Part shown: positions 34,822 to 42,537 of the stretch, in pieces
How the letters are laid out: each line of letters starts with the position of its first letter
Position numbering within the stretch: the first letter of the stretch is position 1
NCBI RefSeq assembly: GCF_014212355.1
Contig: NZ_JACKXD010000003.1
Coordinates: 62,001-126,000, forward strand
Reading direction: 5' to 3'
DNA length: 64,000 nucleotides
DNA from: Halobellus ruber
GTDB taxonomy: Archaea; Halobacteriota; Halobacteria; Halobacteriales; Haloferacaceae
Made by a program: the position numbers and the translations under genes
The notes under the pieces: generated by a model
Told to the model about the DNA's origin: nothing
Seen by the model: the letters and a program-made list of their open reading frames with translations, nothing else
Databases searched by the model: none

Positions 34822-35112
34822 TCAGAGCCGCCGCGCCAGCCGCACCGCCTCGACGACGGTCAGAAGCGAGGTCACGAGCAGCGCCGTCGACGTCGCGAGC
34901 ACGAACGCGAGGATCAGAAACCACCCCTCCGGGCCGACCCCGGGGTACTCGCGCGTCCCCGCGAAGGGGCCGAGCAGTTCGAGGACGCGGGCCAGGTAGG
35001 CGAGCACTGCGATCGCGACGCCGACCGCGGCGCCGACGGCGCCGTTCCGCGGCACGCGCAGCGCCTGCATCAGCCCCGATCCCGGCGGCCGTTCGGGTAC
35101 CTCGTCGCTCAC
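34822..35112 (-). CDS. Hypothetical two-helix membrane protein (96 aa)
   Basis: This 96-residue protein has a polar N-terminus, a hydrophobic helix at about 24-46 and a second at about 63-88 ending in basic residues (RLARRL). It starts with GTG at 35112 and converges on the PhoU/TrkA-C gene with 13 bp between the ends. Possible function is unknown; small paired-helix proteins like this are common in haloarchaea. Confidence 0.65.
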   Translation of the reverse strand: MSDEVPERPPGSGLMQALRVPRNGAVGAAVGVAIAVLAYLARVLELLGPFAGTREYPGVGPEGWFLILAFVLATSTALLVTSLLTVVEAVRLARRL

Positions 35113-35265
35113 ACCCGGCGTTGGGATGGCGGCGACAAATCCGCATCGGTTCGCGGTTGCGGCACCGTCCCGACCCCCGAATCTGACACGATCCGAACCC
35201 CTCGCGTTGGGGCAGTCGGACGCGAGACCGAACCCCTAAAGGTCGGTGGCTTCGAGAATCGAATA

Positions 35266-36222
35266 ATGACGACGCTGGGCACGGCGAGTGCAGCCCCCGG
35301 AGAGGTCGACACGGGCCGTCTCGCGGTCGGCGAGACCCGCGACGGGACGGCCGTGGGCCTCCCCTGTGCGGTCATCAACGGCGCCACCGACGGGCGGACC
35401 CTCTACATCCAGGCGGCCTCCGACGGCGACGAACTCAACGGAGTCGGCGTCATCAACCGGGTGGTTCCCCGGCTCGACCCCGTCGACCTCGCGGGGACGG
35501 TCCTCGTCGTGGGGATCGTCAACTACCACGCCTTCCAGACCGCCGAACACCGCAACCCGATCGACGACACCAAGATGAACCGCGCGTATCCGGGCGACGA
35601 GAACGGGACCTCTTCGGAGCGCATCGCGGCGGCGACGTTCGACGCCGCCACCCGCGCGGACTTCGCGTTGGACCTCCACCAGGGGTCGACCTCGCGGATG
35701 ATCGACGAGGTCCGGGTCCGGTGCGGTCGTCGCCACCGCCTCCACGACGAGTGTCTGGAACTCGCGAAGGCGTTCGGCTGCGGGTACGTTCTCGACCAGA
35801 AGGGCCCCGGCGGCCAACTCGCCCGCGCGGCCCCCGACGAGGGGATCCCGACCATCGACCCCGAACTCGGCGGCTGTGTCGGCTGGGACCACGACAGCAT
35901 CGACATCGGCGTCGAGGGCGTGTTCAACGTCCTCCGGGAGTACGGCTTCCTGTCGGGCGAGGCGACCGTGGACCGACAGACCCGCGCGAAGGGGTTCGAC
36001 CAGTTCGGCTCCCCCAACGGAGGGTTGGTGCGGTTCCGCGCCGCCCTCGGCGACCGGGTGTCGGCCGGGGACCTGCTGTTCGAGGTCACCGACGTCTTCG
36101 GGGAGACCAAGGCCCGAGTGACCGCGAACAACGACGGCATCTTCTGGCGCACCCGCCGGCTCCCGCAGGTCGCGACCGGCGAGTACGTCTGCTCGGTCGG
36201 CACCAACGTCGACACCTACTGA
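35266..36222 (+). CDS. Succinylglutamate desuccinylase/aspartoacylase family protein
   Basis: This 318-residue protein belongs to the zinc-dependent AstE/AspA carboxypeptidase-like family, which removes acyl groups from amino acids or related compounds. The NRAYPGDENG arginine motif (about 105-114), the second metal His in LDLHQGS (about 132) and the catalytic Glu in TIDPELGG (about 200) are present. The first metal motif, usually GxHGxE, reads ASDGDELNG (about 51-59), so Asp replaces His. A lipoyl-like beta domain closes the protein. Its stop is 4 bp from the threonine synthase start, so the two genes are probably one transcript. Confidence 0.85.
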   Translation: MTTLGTASAAPGEVDTGRLAVGETRDGTAVGLPCAVINGATDGRTLYIQAASDGDELNGVGVINRVVPRLDPVDLAGTVLVVGIVNYHAFQTAEHRNPIDDTKMNRAYPGDENGTSSERIAAATFDAATRADFALDLHQGSTSRMIDEVRVRCGRRHRLHDECLELAKAFGCGYVLDQKGPGGQLARAAPDEGIPTIDPELGGCVGWDHDSIDIGVEGVFNVLREYGFLSGEATVDRQTRAKGFDQFGSPNGGLVRFRAALGDRVSAGDLLFEVTDVFGETKARVTANNDGIFWRTRRLPQVATGEYVCSVGTNVDTY

Positions 36223-36226
36223 ACGG

Positions 36227-37345
36227 ATGGCTCCCAACCTGTTGGACCTCGCGTGTTCGGCCTGCGACCGCAGCTACGACCGCGCGTCGTGGCGGTGGCG
36301 GTGCGACTGCGGCGCGCCGCTTGAGTTCGCGGCGTCGCCGTGGGACGGCGATGCAGGGACGGAGTTCGGCGACGACCCGCCGGCGTCGTGGGGCGATTCC
36401 ACGGCGGGGCTGTGGTCCTTCGAGCGGTTCCTCCCGACGAGCCCTCGGGTCTCGCTGGGCGAGGGGCGCACGCCGCTGGTCGACGCGCCGGCGTGGAACG
36501 CCGCGTTCAAACTCGAATACGTCTCGCCGACCGGCTCGTTCAAGGACCGCGGCGCGACGACGACCCTGTCGGTCGCCGCCGAGTTGGGCGTCGATCGCGT
36601 GGTCGAGGACTCCTCCGGCAACGCCGGCGCCGCGATCGCGACCTACGCCGCCCGGGCCGGGATCGACGCCGACATCTACGTCCCGGCGTCGGTCAAACCC
36701 GGGAAGCGCCGGGCGATCGAGCGGGCAGGTGCGAACGTGGTCCCGATCGAAGGGGACCGCGGGGCCGTCACCGACGCCTGCGTCGATGCCGTCGAATCGG
36801 GGGATGCGTGGTACGCCTCCCACGCGTGGAACCCGGCGTTCTTCGCGGGCACCGCGACGTTCGCCTACGAGGTCTGTGCCCAGCGGGGGTGGACCGCACC
36901 CGACGCGGTCGTGCTCCCGATCGGCCACGGTACGCTCTTTTTGGGCGCGTACCGCGGCTTTCGCGCGCTGCGGGCGGTCGGGTGGATCGATTCGGTCCCG
37001 CGGCTGCTGGGCGCCCAGGCTGCGGGCTACGCCCCGATCGTTGCGGAACGTCACGGACGGGATGCCGCCGCGGGCGAAAACGAGGTCGCGGACGGCATCC
37101 GAATCCGCGAGCCGGTTCGGAAGCAACAGATCCTCGACGCGATCGACGCCACCGACGGCGACGCGATCGCGCTCCCCGAACCGGCGGTCACCCGGGCGCT
37201 CGACGCGCTCCACCGGCGGGGGTTCTACACCGAGCCGACGTGTGCGATCGCGCCGGCGGCACTCGAAACCTACCGCGACCGTGGGGTGCTCGCGCCAGAC
37301 GCCGACGTTGTGGTCCCGCTCACCGGGAGCGGGCTGAAGTCCTGA
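36227..37345 (+). CDS. thrC: Threonine synthase-like PLP-dependent enzyme
   Basis: This 372-residue fold-type II PLP enzyme matches archaeal threonine synthases, which convert O-phosphohomoserine to threonine. A zinc-ribbon-like N-terminus (CSACDR then CDCG, residues 10-27) is followed by the PLP Lys in TGSFKDRGATT (about 103), the DSSGNAGAAIA loop (about 127) and a C-terminal Gly-rich phosphate loop (PLTGSGLK). It lies 4 bp behind the AstE-like gene. A threonine synthase paralog acting on another substrate is the alternative. Confidence 0.85.
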   Translation: MAPNLLDLACSACDRSYDRASWRWRCDCGAPLEFAASPWDGDAGTEFGDDPPASWGDSTAGLWSFERFLPTSPRVSLGEGRTPLVDAPAWNAAFKLEYVSPTGSFKDRGATTTLSVAAELGVDRVVEDSSGNAGAAIATYAARAGIDADIYVPASVKPGKRRAIERAGANVVPIEGDRGAVTDACVDAVESGDAWYASHAWNPAFFAGTATFAYEVCAQRGWTAPDAVVLPIGHGTLFLGAYRGFRALRAVGWIDSVPRLLGAQAAGYAPIVAERHGRDAAAGENEVADGIRIREPVRKQQILDAIDATDGDAIALPEPAVTRALDALHRRGFYTEPTCAIAPAALETYRDRGVLAPDADVVVPLTGSGLKS

Positions 37346-37360
37346 CCCCGGATCAGAGTG

Positions 37361-38155
37361 TCACCGCCGCCGCGTCCGGTTCCGCTCTTCCTCCCAGTCG
37401 ATCCACTCGTGTTCCCACCCGGTCTTCGCGAAGTAGCCGTCGGACTCGCTTCGCTCCCTGTCCTCGCGGACGGTGCGGTTCCGGACGGGCGCGCTGCCCT
37501 GCTCGCCGTCGACAAGCAGCGGGTCGAACGCGACCGGGCCGGCCCGCTCTATGACCCCGCCGGCGGCGTCGACGACCGCCAGGGTCTGGTCGGGGCCGCC
37601 GAGCGGGAGGACGAGCCGGCCGTCGGGGGCGAGCTGGTCGACGAGGCGTTCGGGCGGGGAAACGGCAGCGGCCTCCACGAGGATACGGTCGAACGGCGCG
37701 TACTCCGGGAGCCCGTCGGCGCCGTCGCGGGCGTCGACGAGCACGCCGGAGTAGCCCGCGGATTCGAGGTTCGACCGCGCGACGTAGACCAGTTGGCGGT
37801 CGATGTCGACGGCGTGGACGCGGGTCTCGCCCACCAGTTCGGCGAGCAACGCGGCGGTGTAGCCCACCCCCGCGCCGACGACGAGCACGTCGCCGGTGGC
37901 GTCGGCGTCGGGCGAGTCGGCGTCCGGCGTCGCCGCCGCCCGCGGGGTGACGTCGAGCGCGGTCAGGAGCCGCGCCACGGTCTCGGGGGCCAGCACCGTC
38001 GTGCCGGCGACGTCCTCCCCCTGGCCGCGGTAGGGCGCGTCGTCGACGAACTCCCGGCGCGGGACCGTCCGCATCGCCAGCGAGATCGCGGCGTCGATCG
38101 GGAGCCGCGCCTCGAGGCCGTCGACCATCTCGTCGCGCAGGTCCCCGGGATCCAT
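37361..38155 (-). CDS. Protein-L-isoaspartate O-methyltransferase family protein (paralog A)
   Basis: This 264-residue protein resembles Pcm in its N-terminus (VPRREFVDDAPYRGQGEDV, about 27-45) and in its SAM-binding motif VLVVGAGVGYTAALLAEL (about 91-108). Pcm repairs isoaspartyl residues in damaged proteins. It has an extended C-terminus of about 50 residues that is rich in charged residues and tryptophan. The active-site GTG.G.YQTA region is less typical than in the paralog downstream, so its substrate may differ. Start at 38155 (MDPGDLRDEM). It precedes, on the same strand, no close downstream partner. Confidence 0.83.
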   Translation of the reverse strand: MDPGDLRDEMVDGLEARLPIDAAISLAMRTVPRREFVDDAPYRGQGEDVAGTTVLAPETVARLLTALDVTPRAAATPDADSPDADATGDVLVVGAGVGYTAALLAELVGETRVHAVDIDRQLVYVARSNLESAGYSGVLVDARDGADGLPEYAPFDRILVEAAAVSPPERLVDQLAPDGRLVLPLGGPDQTLAVVDAAGGVIERAGPVAFDPLLVDGEQGSAPVRNRTVREDRERSESDGYFAKTGWEHEWIDWEEERNRTRRR

Positions 38156-38258
38156 ACCCGGAGGTCGGGAGCGCGGCCTAATCAACTGCACGCTCCGCGG
38201 GTGCACGTCTGTGGGAACCGACCATCGACGGTTCACCCGCGAACCCGGGCCCCGGGAG

Positions 38259-38891
38259 CTACCCCCGGATCCGGACGAACCGAACGCCGCCGTGGTCGGC
38301 CCGCTCGAAGGACCCCTCAGCGCGCTTGTCGAGCGTGACGAGCGTCTGCCGGCCGGTTCCGACGGGCGCGACGAGGCGGCCGCCGACCCGCACCTGCGTC
38401 CGGAGGGCGTCGGGGACCTCGGGGACGGCGCAGGTACAGTAGACGCAGTCGAAGGGGGCGTGCTCGGCCCACCCCTCGCGGCCGTCGCCGATCCGGACGG
38501 CGATCCGGTCGTCGTAGCCGAGCCGTTCGAAGGCGTCGCGGGCCGTCGCCGCGAGGTCGGCGTCGTACTCCACCGAATAGACTGTGCCGTCGACGCACTC
38601 GGCGGTCACCGCCGCGTGGTAACCACAGCCGGTGCCGACCTCGAGGACGTCGACGGCCTCGGCGGGGAGGAGTTCGCACATCATCGCCACCATATGCGGC
38701 GCGCTCACGGTCTGGCCGTTCCCGATGGACAGCGGGCGGTCCTCGTAGGCTCGGCTCCGGATCCCCTCGGGGAGGAACTCGTGGCGCGGCACCGCACCGA
38801 GCGCGTCGGCGACGCGGTCGCTACTGAGGTGGCCCCGCTCGCGGAGCCGCTCGACGAGCGCCTCGTATTCAACCGCGCGGTCGTCGCTCAC
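38259..38891 (-). CDS. pcm: Protein-L-isoaspartate O-methyltransferase (paralog B)
   Basis: This 210-residue enzyme methylates L-isoaspartyl sites as the first step of protein repair. It has the diagnostic family block VPRHEFLPEG, then YEDRPLSIGNGQTVSAPHMVA (written here across two motifs) and the SAM motif LEVGTGCGYHAAV near residue 88. The GTG at 38891 is chosen because the conserved region begins eight residues later and an AAGG sequence lies just upstream. A second GTG at 38912 would add seven residues. It lies 104 bp upstream of paralog A and 61 bp downstream of the zinc-finger gene, all on one strand. Confidence 0.9.
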   Translation of the reverse strand: MSDDRAVEYEALVERLRERGHLSSDRVADALGAVPRHEFLPEGIRSRAYEDRPLSIGNGQTVSAPHMVAMMCELLPAEAVDVLEVGTGCGYHAAVTAECVDGTVYSVEYDADLAATARDAFERLGYDDRIAVRIGDGREGWAEHAPFDCVYCTCAVPEVPDALRTQVRVGGRLVAPVGTGRQTLVTLDKRAEGSFERADHGGVRFVRIRG

Positions 38892-38952
38892 GGGTCGCCT
38901 TTCGTCCGCCACCGAATCGAATCTTTCGGCGGAGGGAGGGCTCGGAAAACCC

Positions 38953-39612
38953 CTACCAGGCCGACCACGCCGAGGTCGTCTGATCGGTGCCGTAGAGCCG
39001 GTTGACGTCGCGGGCGTACACCATATCGCCCTCGTGATCCAACTTCCCGTGACGGTACTCGGGGGCGTCGTCGCGCACCTGGATCGCCTTCACGCGGAAC
39101 TCCTCGTCGCCGAGGGACTCGGTCTCGCCGACGACGAACTCGTAATCGCCCGGGACCTGGAGGTCGAAACTCCGCGTCGACTCACGGTCGCCGGTTCCCT
39201 CCTTGGGGTTGAGCGTCGTCTTCACGGTGACGTTGTCGATCTCGCGGGTCCAGATGGTCGACACGTCCTCGGCGCGGGCCTCCTCGGCGCGCTCCTCGGG
39301 GCCGAGTTCCAGCCCCGTGATCCGGACCTGGACGATGGCCGCCTCGCTGTCGACGATGAACTCCTCGCCGACCGCGAGGGTCTCCGTTGGCGAAACCTCC
39401 GTACGGGTCGAGAAGGACTCGTCGTCCTGGGAGACGACGACGTCGCGTTCGATCCGCGATTCGGATTCGACCCTGACCTTGTGGACGTGGCCGCAGTCGG
39501 TACACCGGACGGTGTTGCGGCCGCCGCCCCGCTTCAGGATCTCGTGGACGGTCGGTTCGGCGGACGAACAGGACGGACAGTCGACCGCGAGGCGGTCCCC
39601 TGGCGTGCTCAT
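38953..39612 (-). CDS. HVO_0476-type zinc finger protein
   Basis: This 219-residue protein has an N-terminal zinc ribbon (CPSCSS at about 12-17 and CTDCGH at about 37-42) followed by an acidic, beta-rich domain with a conserved central block (TREIDNVTVKTTLNPKEGTG). It matches the haloarchaeal family named after HVO_0476 of Haloferax volcanii, whose biochemical role is not established. A nucleic-acid or ribosome-linked role is often assumed for zinc ribbons but cannot be shown here. It is the first gene of a same-strand run with the two Pcm paralogs. Confidence 0.85.
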   Translation of the reverse strand: MSTPGDRLAVDCPSCSSAEPTVHEILKRGGGRNTVRCTDCGHVHKVRVESESRIERDVVVSQDDESFSTRTEVSPTETLAVGEEFIVDSEAAIVQVRITGLELGPEERAEEARAEDVSTIWTREIDNVTVKTTLNPKEGTGDRESTRSFDLQVPGDYEFVVGETESLGDEEFRVKAIQVRDDAPEYRHGKLDHEGDMVYARDVNRLYGTDQTTSAWSAW

Positions 39613-39708
39613 ACGCTCCCGTAGCCCGCGGCGGCGTAAAAGTCCGCTCTTCCGGGCCGCCTGCGTGGAGTCCCCCCACGCCGGCGGCGGATCGACCGCG
39701 CCGCCCGG

Positions 39709-40050
39709 TCAGCGGCGGGGCTCGAACCGGATCACGAGTCGGTCGGTCGTCACCGCGTACACGGTCATCTCCCTGCCCTTCCGGGAGTACCACACGTCGA
39801 CGGGTTCGACGAAGCCGGCGTCACAGAGGCGCTCGACGTGGTACCGCGCGTTCTGGATCGACGTGTCGGCCGCGTCGGCGATCCCCGACAGCGGTTTCGG
39901 GTCCGCCCGCAGGGCGGCGAGTACGTCCCGGGCGGTCTCGGAACTCAGGGTCGACAGCATCGCGGCCGAACTGGTGCCGTCGACGACCACCTCAGTGCGG
40001 TCCGGCGACGGCGGATCGACCGGCTGTTGGGAGGGTAGCAGGCTCGCCAT
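39709..40050 (-). CDS. Winged helix-turn-helix transcriptional regulator
   Basis: This 113-residue ArsR-like regulator has a core at about residues 32-95: ETARDVLAALRADPKPLSGI, then the recognition region TSIQNARYHVERLCDAGFV, then a wing with a basic loop (YSRKGREMTVY). The ISN/IQNARYHV form is typical of haloarchaeal winged-helix regulators. Start at 40050 is two bases after the stop of a possible 38-codon leader ORF. No ligand-binding domain is present, so it probably senses through the HTH dimer or acts as an accessory factor. Confidence 0.85.
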   Translation of the reverse strand: MASLLPSQQPVDPPSPDRTEVVVDGTSSAAMLSTLSSETARDVLAALRADPKPLSGIADAADTSIQNARYHVERLCDAGFVEPVDVWYSRKGREMTVYAVTTDRLVIRFEPRR

Positions 40051-40052
40051 CG

Positions 40053-40169
40053 TCACACTCGCTTGACCTTCGGGTGGGTCCGGTCGATGGAGGCGCTCGG
40101 ATCCGTGGCGGCGCGACGGAGGACTCGCCGGGTCGGCGGGGGCGTTCGCTCGACTTCCTTCGGGTGCAT
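40053..40169 (-). CDS. Possible 38-codon leader ORF upstream of the HTH gene
   Basis: An ATG at 40169 lies about 29 bp after a TATA-like ACTTTTGT (40194-40201, minus strand). It opens a short frame (MHPKEVERTPPPTRRVLRRA...) whose TGA is followed after two bases by the ATG of the HTH regulator. Third codon positions are GC-rich, as in real genes here. It may be a translated leader that couples or controls the regulator. The basic composition and lack of relatives known to me keep confidence low. Confidence 0.3.
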   Translation of the reverse strand: MHPKEVERTPPPTRRVLRRAATDPSASIDRTHPKVKRV

Positions 40170-40340
40170 CGAGTCGTGGTACCGACCGGTCCCACAAAAG
40201 TCGGGACGCGCGGTTTCCGGGCCTGAAATTGCGGGGTGGGTTTATACGCCCGGTCGCGTGACGTCGGCGCCGAAGACGGACTGTGGCGACCAGTCCGCCT
40301 CCCGGGGCCGCCGGGCACACGGCATCGCGCCGTCGAGGGG

Positions 40341-40652
40341 TCACACCCGCGAGTGAAGCGAGTACGCGATGAGGATGACGCCGAGGAACTGCAGGCTCCG
40401 GGTCACGAGCGTCAGCGCCGGCTGGTAGTCCAAGGCGAGATACCCCTGTCGGAGCAGGACCGAACCGCCGAACGCGATGCCGAACGCGACGGTGGTCAGG
40501 AGGACCAATCCGAGCGACAGCGCGCGCATCGCCCGGCTGTCGTGCCGCCGGTAGCCGCGGTACGCCTGATACCCGACGTAGCCGCCGACGAGCGTCGAGC
40601 CGAACGCCAGGCCGACGATCGCCCACTCAACGACGACCGAGATCCCCGCCAT
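40341..40652 (-). CDS. Small three-helix membrane protein linked to an HTH gene
   Basis: This 103-residue protein has hydrophobic segments at about residues 5-26, 45-64 and 75-98, with a basic loop after the first (QAYRGYRRHDSRAM). It starts one base after the stop of the HTH gene (TGATATG), so the two are one unit. HTH plus small-membrane-protein pairs recur in haloarchaea and may act as a membrane-responsive switch, which is inference. Confidence 0.78.
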   Translation of the reverse strand: MAGISVVVEWAIVGLAFGSTLVGGYVGYQAYRGYRRHDSRAMRALSLGLVLLTTVAFGIAFGGSVLLRQGYLALDYQPALTLVTRSLQFLGVILIAYSLHSRV

Positions 40653-40653
40653 A

Positions 40654-41025
40654 TCAGAGGTTCTCCCACATGCTCGCGAATCGGTCGGCCGTGTCGTCCT
40701 CCTGTTGGCCCGGGAACGACGCCGTGTCCCTGCGCTGTACCGTCGCCTCGAACGTCCCCTCGTCCAACTCCACCGAGAGCTCCGAGAGCGTCGCGGTGTA
40801 GACGCTGTGGTGGTTGCCGTCGTCCCGGATCTCCGTACGTTCCCCGAGCAGATCGTACTCCCGAAGCCGTTCGATCCGCCGGTAGACGGTCGGTTCCGAC
40901 ATCTCACACGCTTCGGCGAGTTGCTGTGCGGACATTGGTTTGACACTCGTTGCAGCGAGGATCTCCCGGGCGTACTCGTCACTAAGCACGTCGAGGACCG
41001 CACCAAGGCCGGGCTCCTCGCTCAC
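40654..41025 (-). CDS. Winged helix-turn-helix transcriptional regulator (ArsR-like)
   Basis: This 123-residue regulator begins with GTG at 41025. Its HTH runs from about 10 to 75: VLDVLSDEYAREILAATSVK, then SAQQLAEACEMSEPTVYRRI, then the wing with DDGNHHSVY. The C-terminal part is acidic. It is co-transcribed with the small membrane protein that follows it by one base. The gene is divergent from the lipoprotein gene at 41160, which may be a target. Confidence 0.88.
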   Translation of the reverse strand: MSEEPGLGAVLDVLSDEYAREILAATSVKPMSAQQLAEACEMSEPTVYRRIERLREYDLLGERTEIRDDGNHHSVYTATLSELSVELDEGTFEATVQRRDTASFPGQQEDDTADRFASMWENL

Positions 41026-41159
41026 GGGTCGGAACCACGGCCGCGGGGAGAATAAAAAGTCCCACGGGCTTCCGGGTCAGAAAATCCGGTCCGTTTGTGA
41101 CGCGCTGGACCCGAGCACGCCGTTTAATTGTCTCCGGCGGCACTGTTCCGTCGAGGTCT

Positions 41160-42395
41160 ATGGCCGAGCACGACGGCACCCCTCCGACCCGTTCGCAGGC
41201 CCTCCTGGCGCTCGCGGCGGTCGCCCTGCTCGTCACGAGCGGATGCAGCGCGATCGGCGCCGCACCCGACGCGGGTGCCGACGGGGAGCTCCCGTCCACA
41301 CAGGAGGCGGCCGAGCGGTACGCGTCGCTCGACACGATCAGCGCCACCGTGACGACCGTCCAGAAACGAAACGGGTCCACGACCACCACCGTGACCCGGA
41401 AGCGACAGCGACTCGACCCGTGGGCGTACCGCTCGCGGGTGCTCTCGGTGAACCGCTCCGAGGACGCGCGGCCGCCACTCGTCGCGGAGGGCGGGTTCGT
41501 CGTCGTGAACGAGTCCGCCTTCGTGTACTACGATCCGGCCTCCGAGCGGTTCAACAGGGCGGAGATCAGGGGGAGCGACGACGACGATGACGATCCGCCG
41601 TACCCCCGGCTGATCGGCGCAGCCCGGTCCGGCGACTCGATCGAGCGGCCGACGGCGACCCCGGGAGTGTCGTCGCTGCCGAAAGTCCCCGTTGGAGGAT
41701 CGGACGGGAACGGCTCGGCGACGTACCGCGAGGGGACCGTCACCGTCGTCTACGCCGGCACCGAGACGGTCGACGGCCGGGAGACCTACCGGCTGGAACT
41801 GACGCCGAACGCGCCGAACATGTCCCTGGAGTCGGAGACGCTGTGGCTGGATACCGAGTCCCTCTACCCGCTCAAGCGACACACGGAGTTCGTCGCACAC
41901 GGGACCGACTACGAGTACACCACCACCTACCGGAACGTGACGCTCAACCCCGAGTTGGACCCCGGCACCTTCCGGGTCGGCCCAGAGGAGGTGCCGGAGG
42001 AGGCCCGTGAGGTGCGGATCGACAACTACGACTCCGCCTCGGCGATGGCCGAGGCCGTCGAGTTCCCGGTGCCGGAGCCCGACGTGCCGCCGGAGTTCGA
42101 CCTCGAAGCCGCCTCGTATCGGTCGACCGACCCCGAGGTCGTGAGCCTCCGGTACGCGCGCTCCGATTCCGACGCCGAGCCGGGGGCCGGGATCCGGGTC
42201 TTCGTCTTCGGCGAGGCGACCGAGCGCGCGTCGGGCACCCCCGTCCAGGTCGGCCCGTACGAGGCGCGGCGCTCGTCGACGGGCGACGGCGTCAAGATAA
42301 CTTGGGTCGCCGACGGGTACACCTACCGCGTGAGCGGCGAGGTCGGAAACGAGACGCTCGTGGCCGTCGCACGGTCCGTCGCCGAGACGACGTAG
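41160..42395 (+). CDS. LolA-like outer-surface lipoprotein
   Basis: This 411-residue protein has an N-terminal export signal (about 1-29) ending in a lipobox LVTSGCSA, so Cys29 is the likely lipidated residue and the protein sits on the outer face of the membrane. The mature part resembles LolA/LppX-type beta proteins that bind lipids or hydrophobic ligands (LDTISATVTTVQKRNG; LWLDTESLYPLKRHTEF). A second domain follows at about 290-405. Basic residues in the signal are few, so whether Sec or Tat is used is unclear. A GTTTAATTG box lies about 34 bp upstream. Confidence 0.83.
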   Translation: MAEHDGTPPTRSQALLALAAVALLVTSGCSAIGAAPDAGADGELPSTQEAAERYASLDTISATVTTVQKRNGSTTTTVTRKRQRLDPWAYRSRVLSVNRSEDARPPLVAEGGFVVVNESAFVYYDPASERFNRAEIRGSDDDDDDPPYPRLIGAARSGDSIERPTATPGVSSLPKVPVGGSDGNGSATYREGTVTVVYAGTETVDGRETYRLELTPNAPNMSLESETLWLDTESLYPLKRHTEFVAHGTDYEYTTTYRNVTLNPELDPGTFRVGPEEVPEEAREVRIDNYDSASAMAEAVEFPVPEPDVPPEFDLEAASYRSTDPEVVSLRYARSDSDAEPGAGIRVFVFGEATERASGTPVQVGPYEARRSSTGDGVKITWVADGYTYRVSGEVGNETLVAVARSVAETT

Positions 42396-42415
42396 GACCG
42401 GCGGGCCGAGATGTG

Positions 42416-42442
42416 TCGCTATCGAGGAAGTTCCACTTCCTC
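42416..42442. repeat. 27-bp direct repeat, copy 1 (contains a hairpin)
   Basis: This copy is identical to 42511-42537, 95 bp away. Each copy contains GAGGAAGT-TCC-ACTTCCTC, a perfect 8-bp hairpin with a 3-base loop. Copy 1 lies between two convergent genes. The sequence also reads as the last codons and stop of the downstream peptidase gene, so it appears to be a duplicated gene end. Confidence 0.7.
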
Positions 42443-42510
42443 GCCGTCTCGCGGGTTCACCGCTCGACGTTCGGGAGGTCGACGACCGCCCCTGCTCGCG
42501 GCGTCGCCGC

Positions 42511-42537
42511 TCGCTATCGAGGAAGTTCCACTTCCTC
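42511..42537. repeat. 27-bp direct repeat, copy 2, overlapping the peptidase stop codon
   Basis: Identical to 42416-42442, with the same 8-bp hairpin. It includes the final codons (VELPR) and TAG stop of the minus-strand peptidase gene, so the hairpin forms at the very end of that message. Confidence 0.7.
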
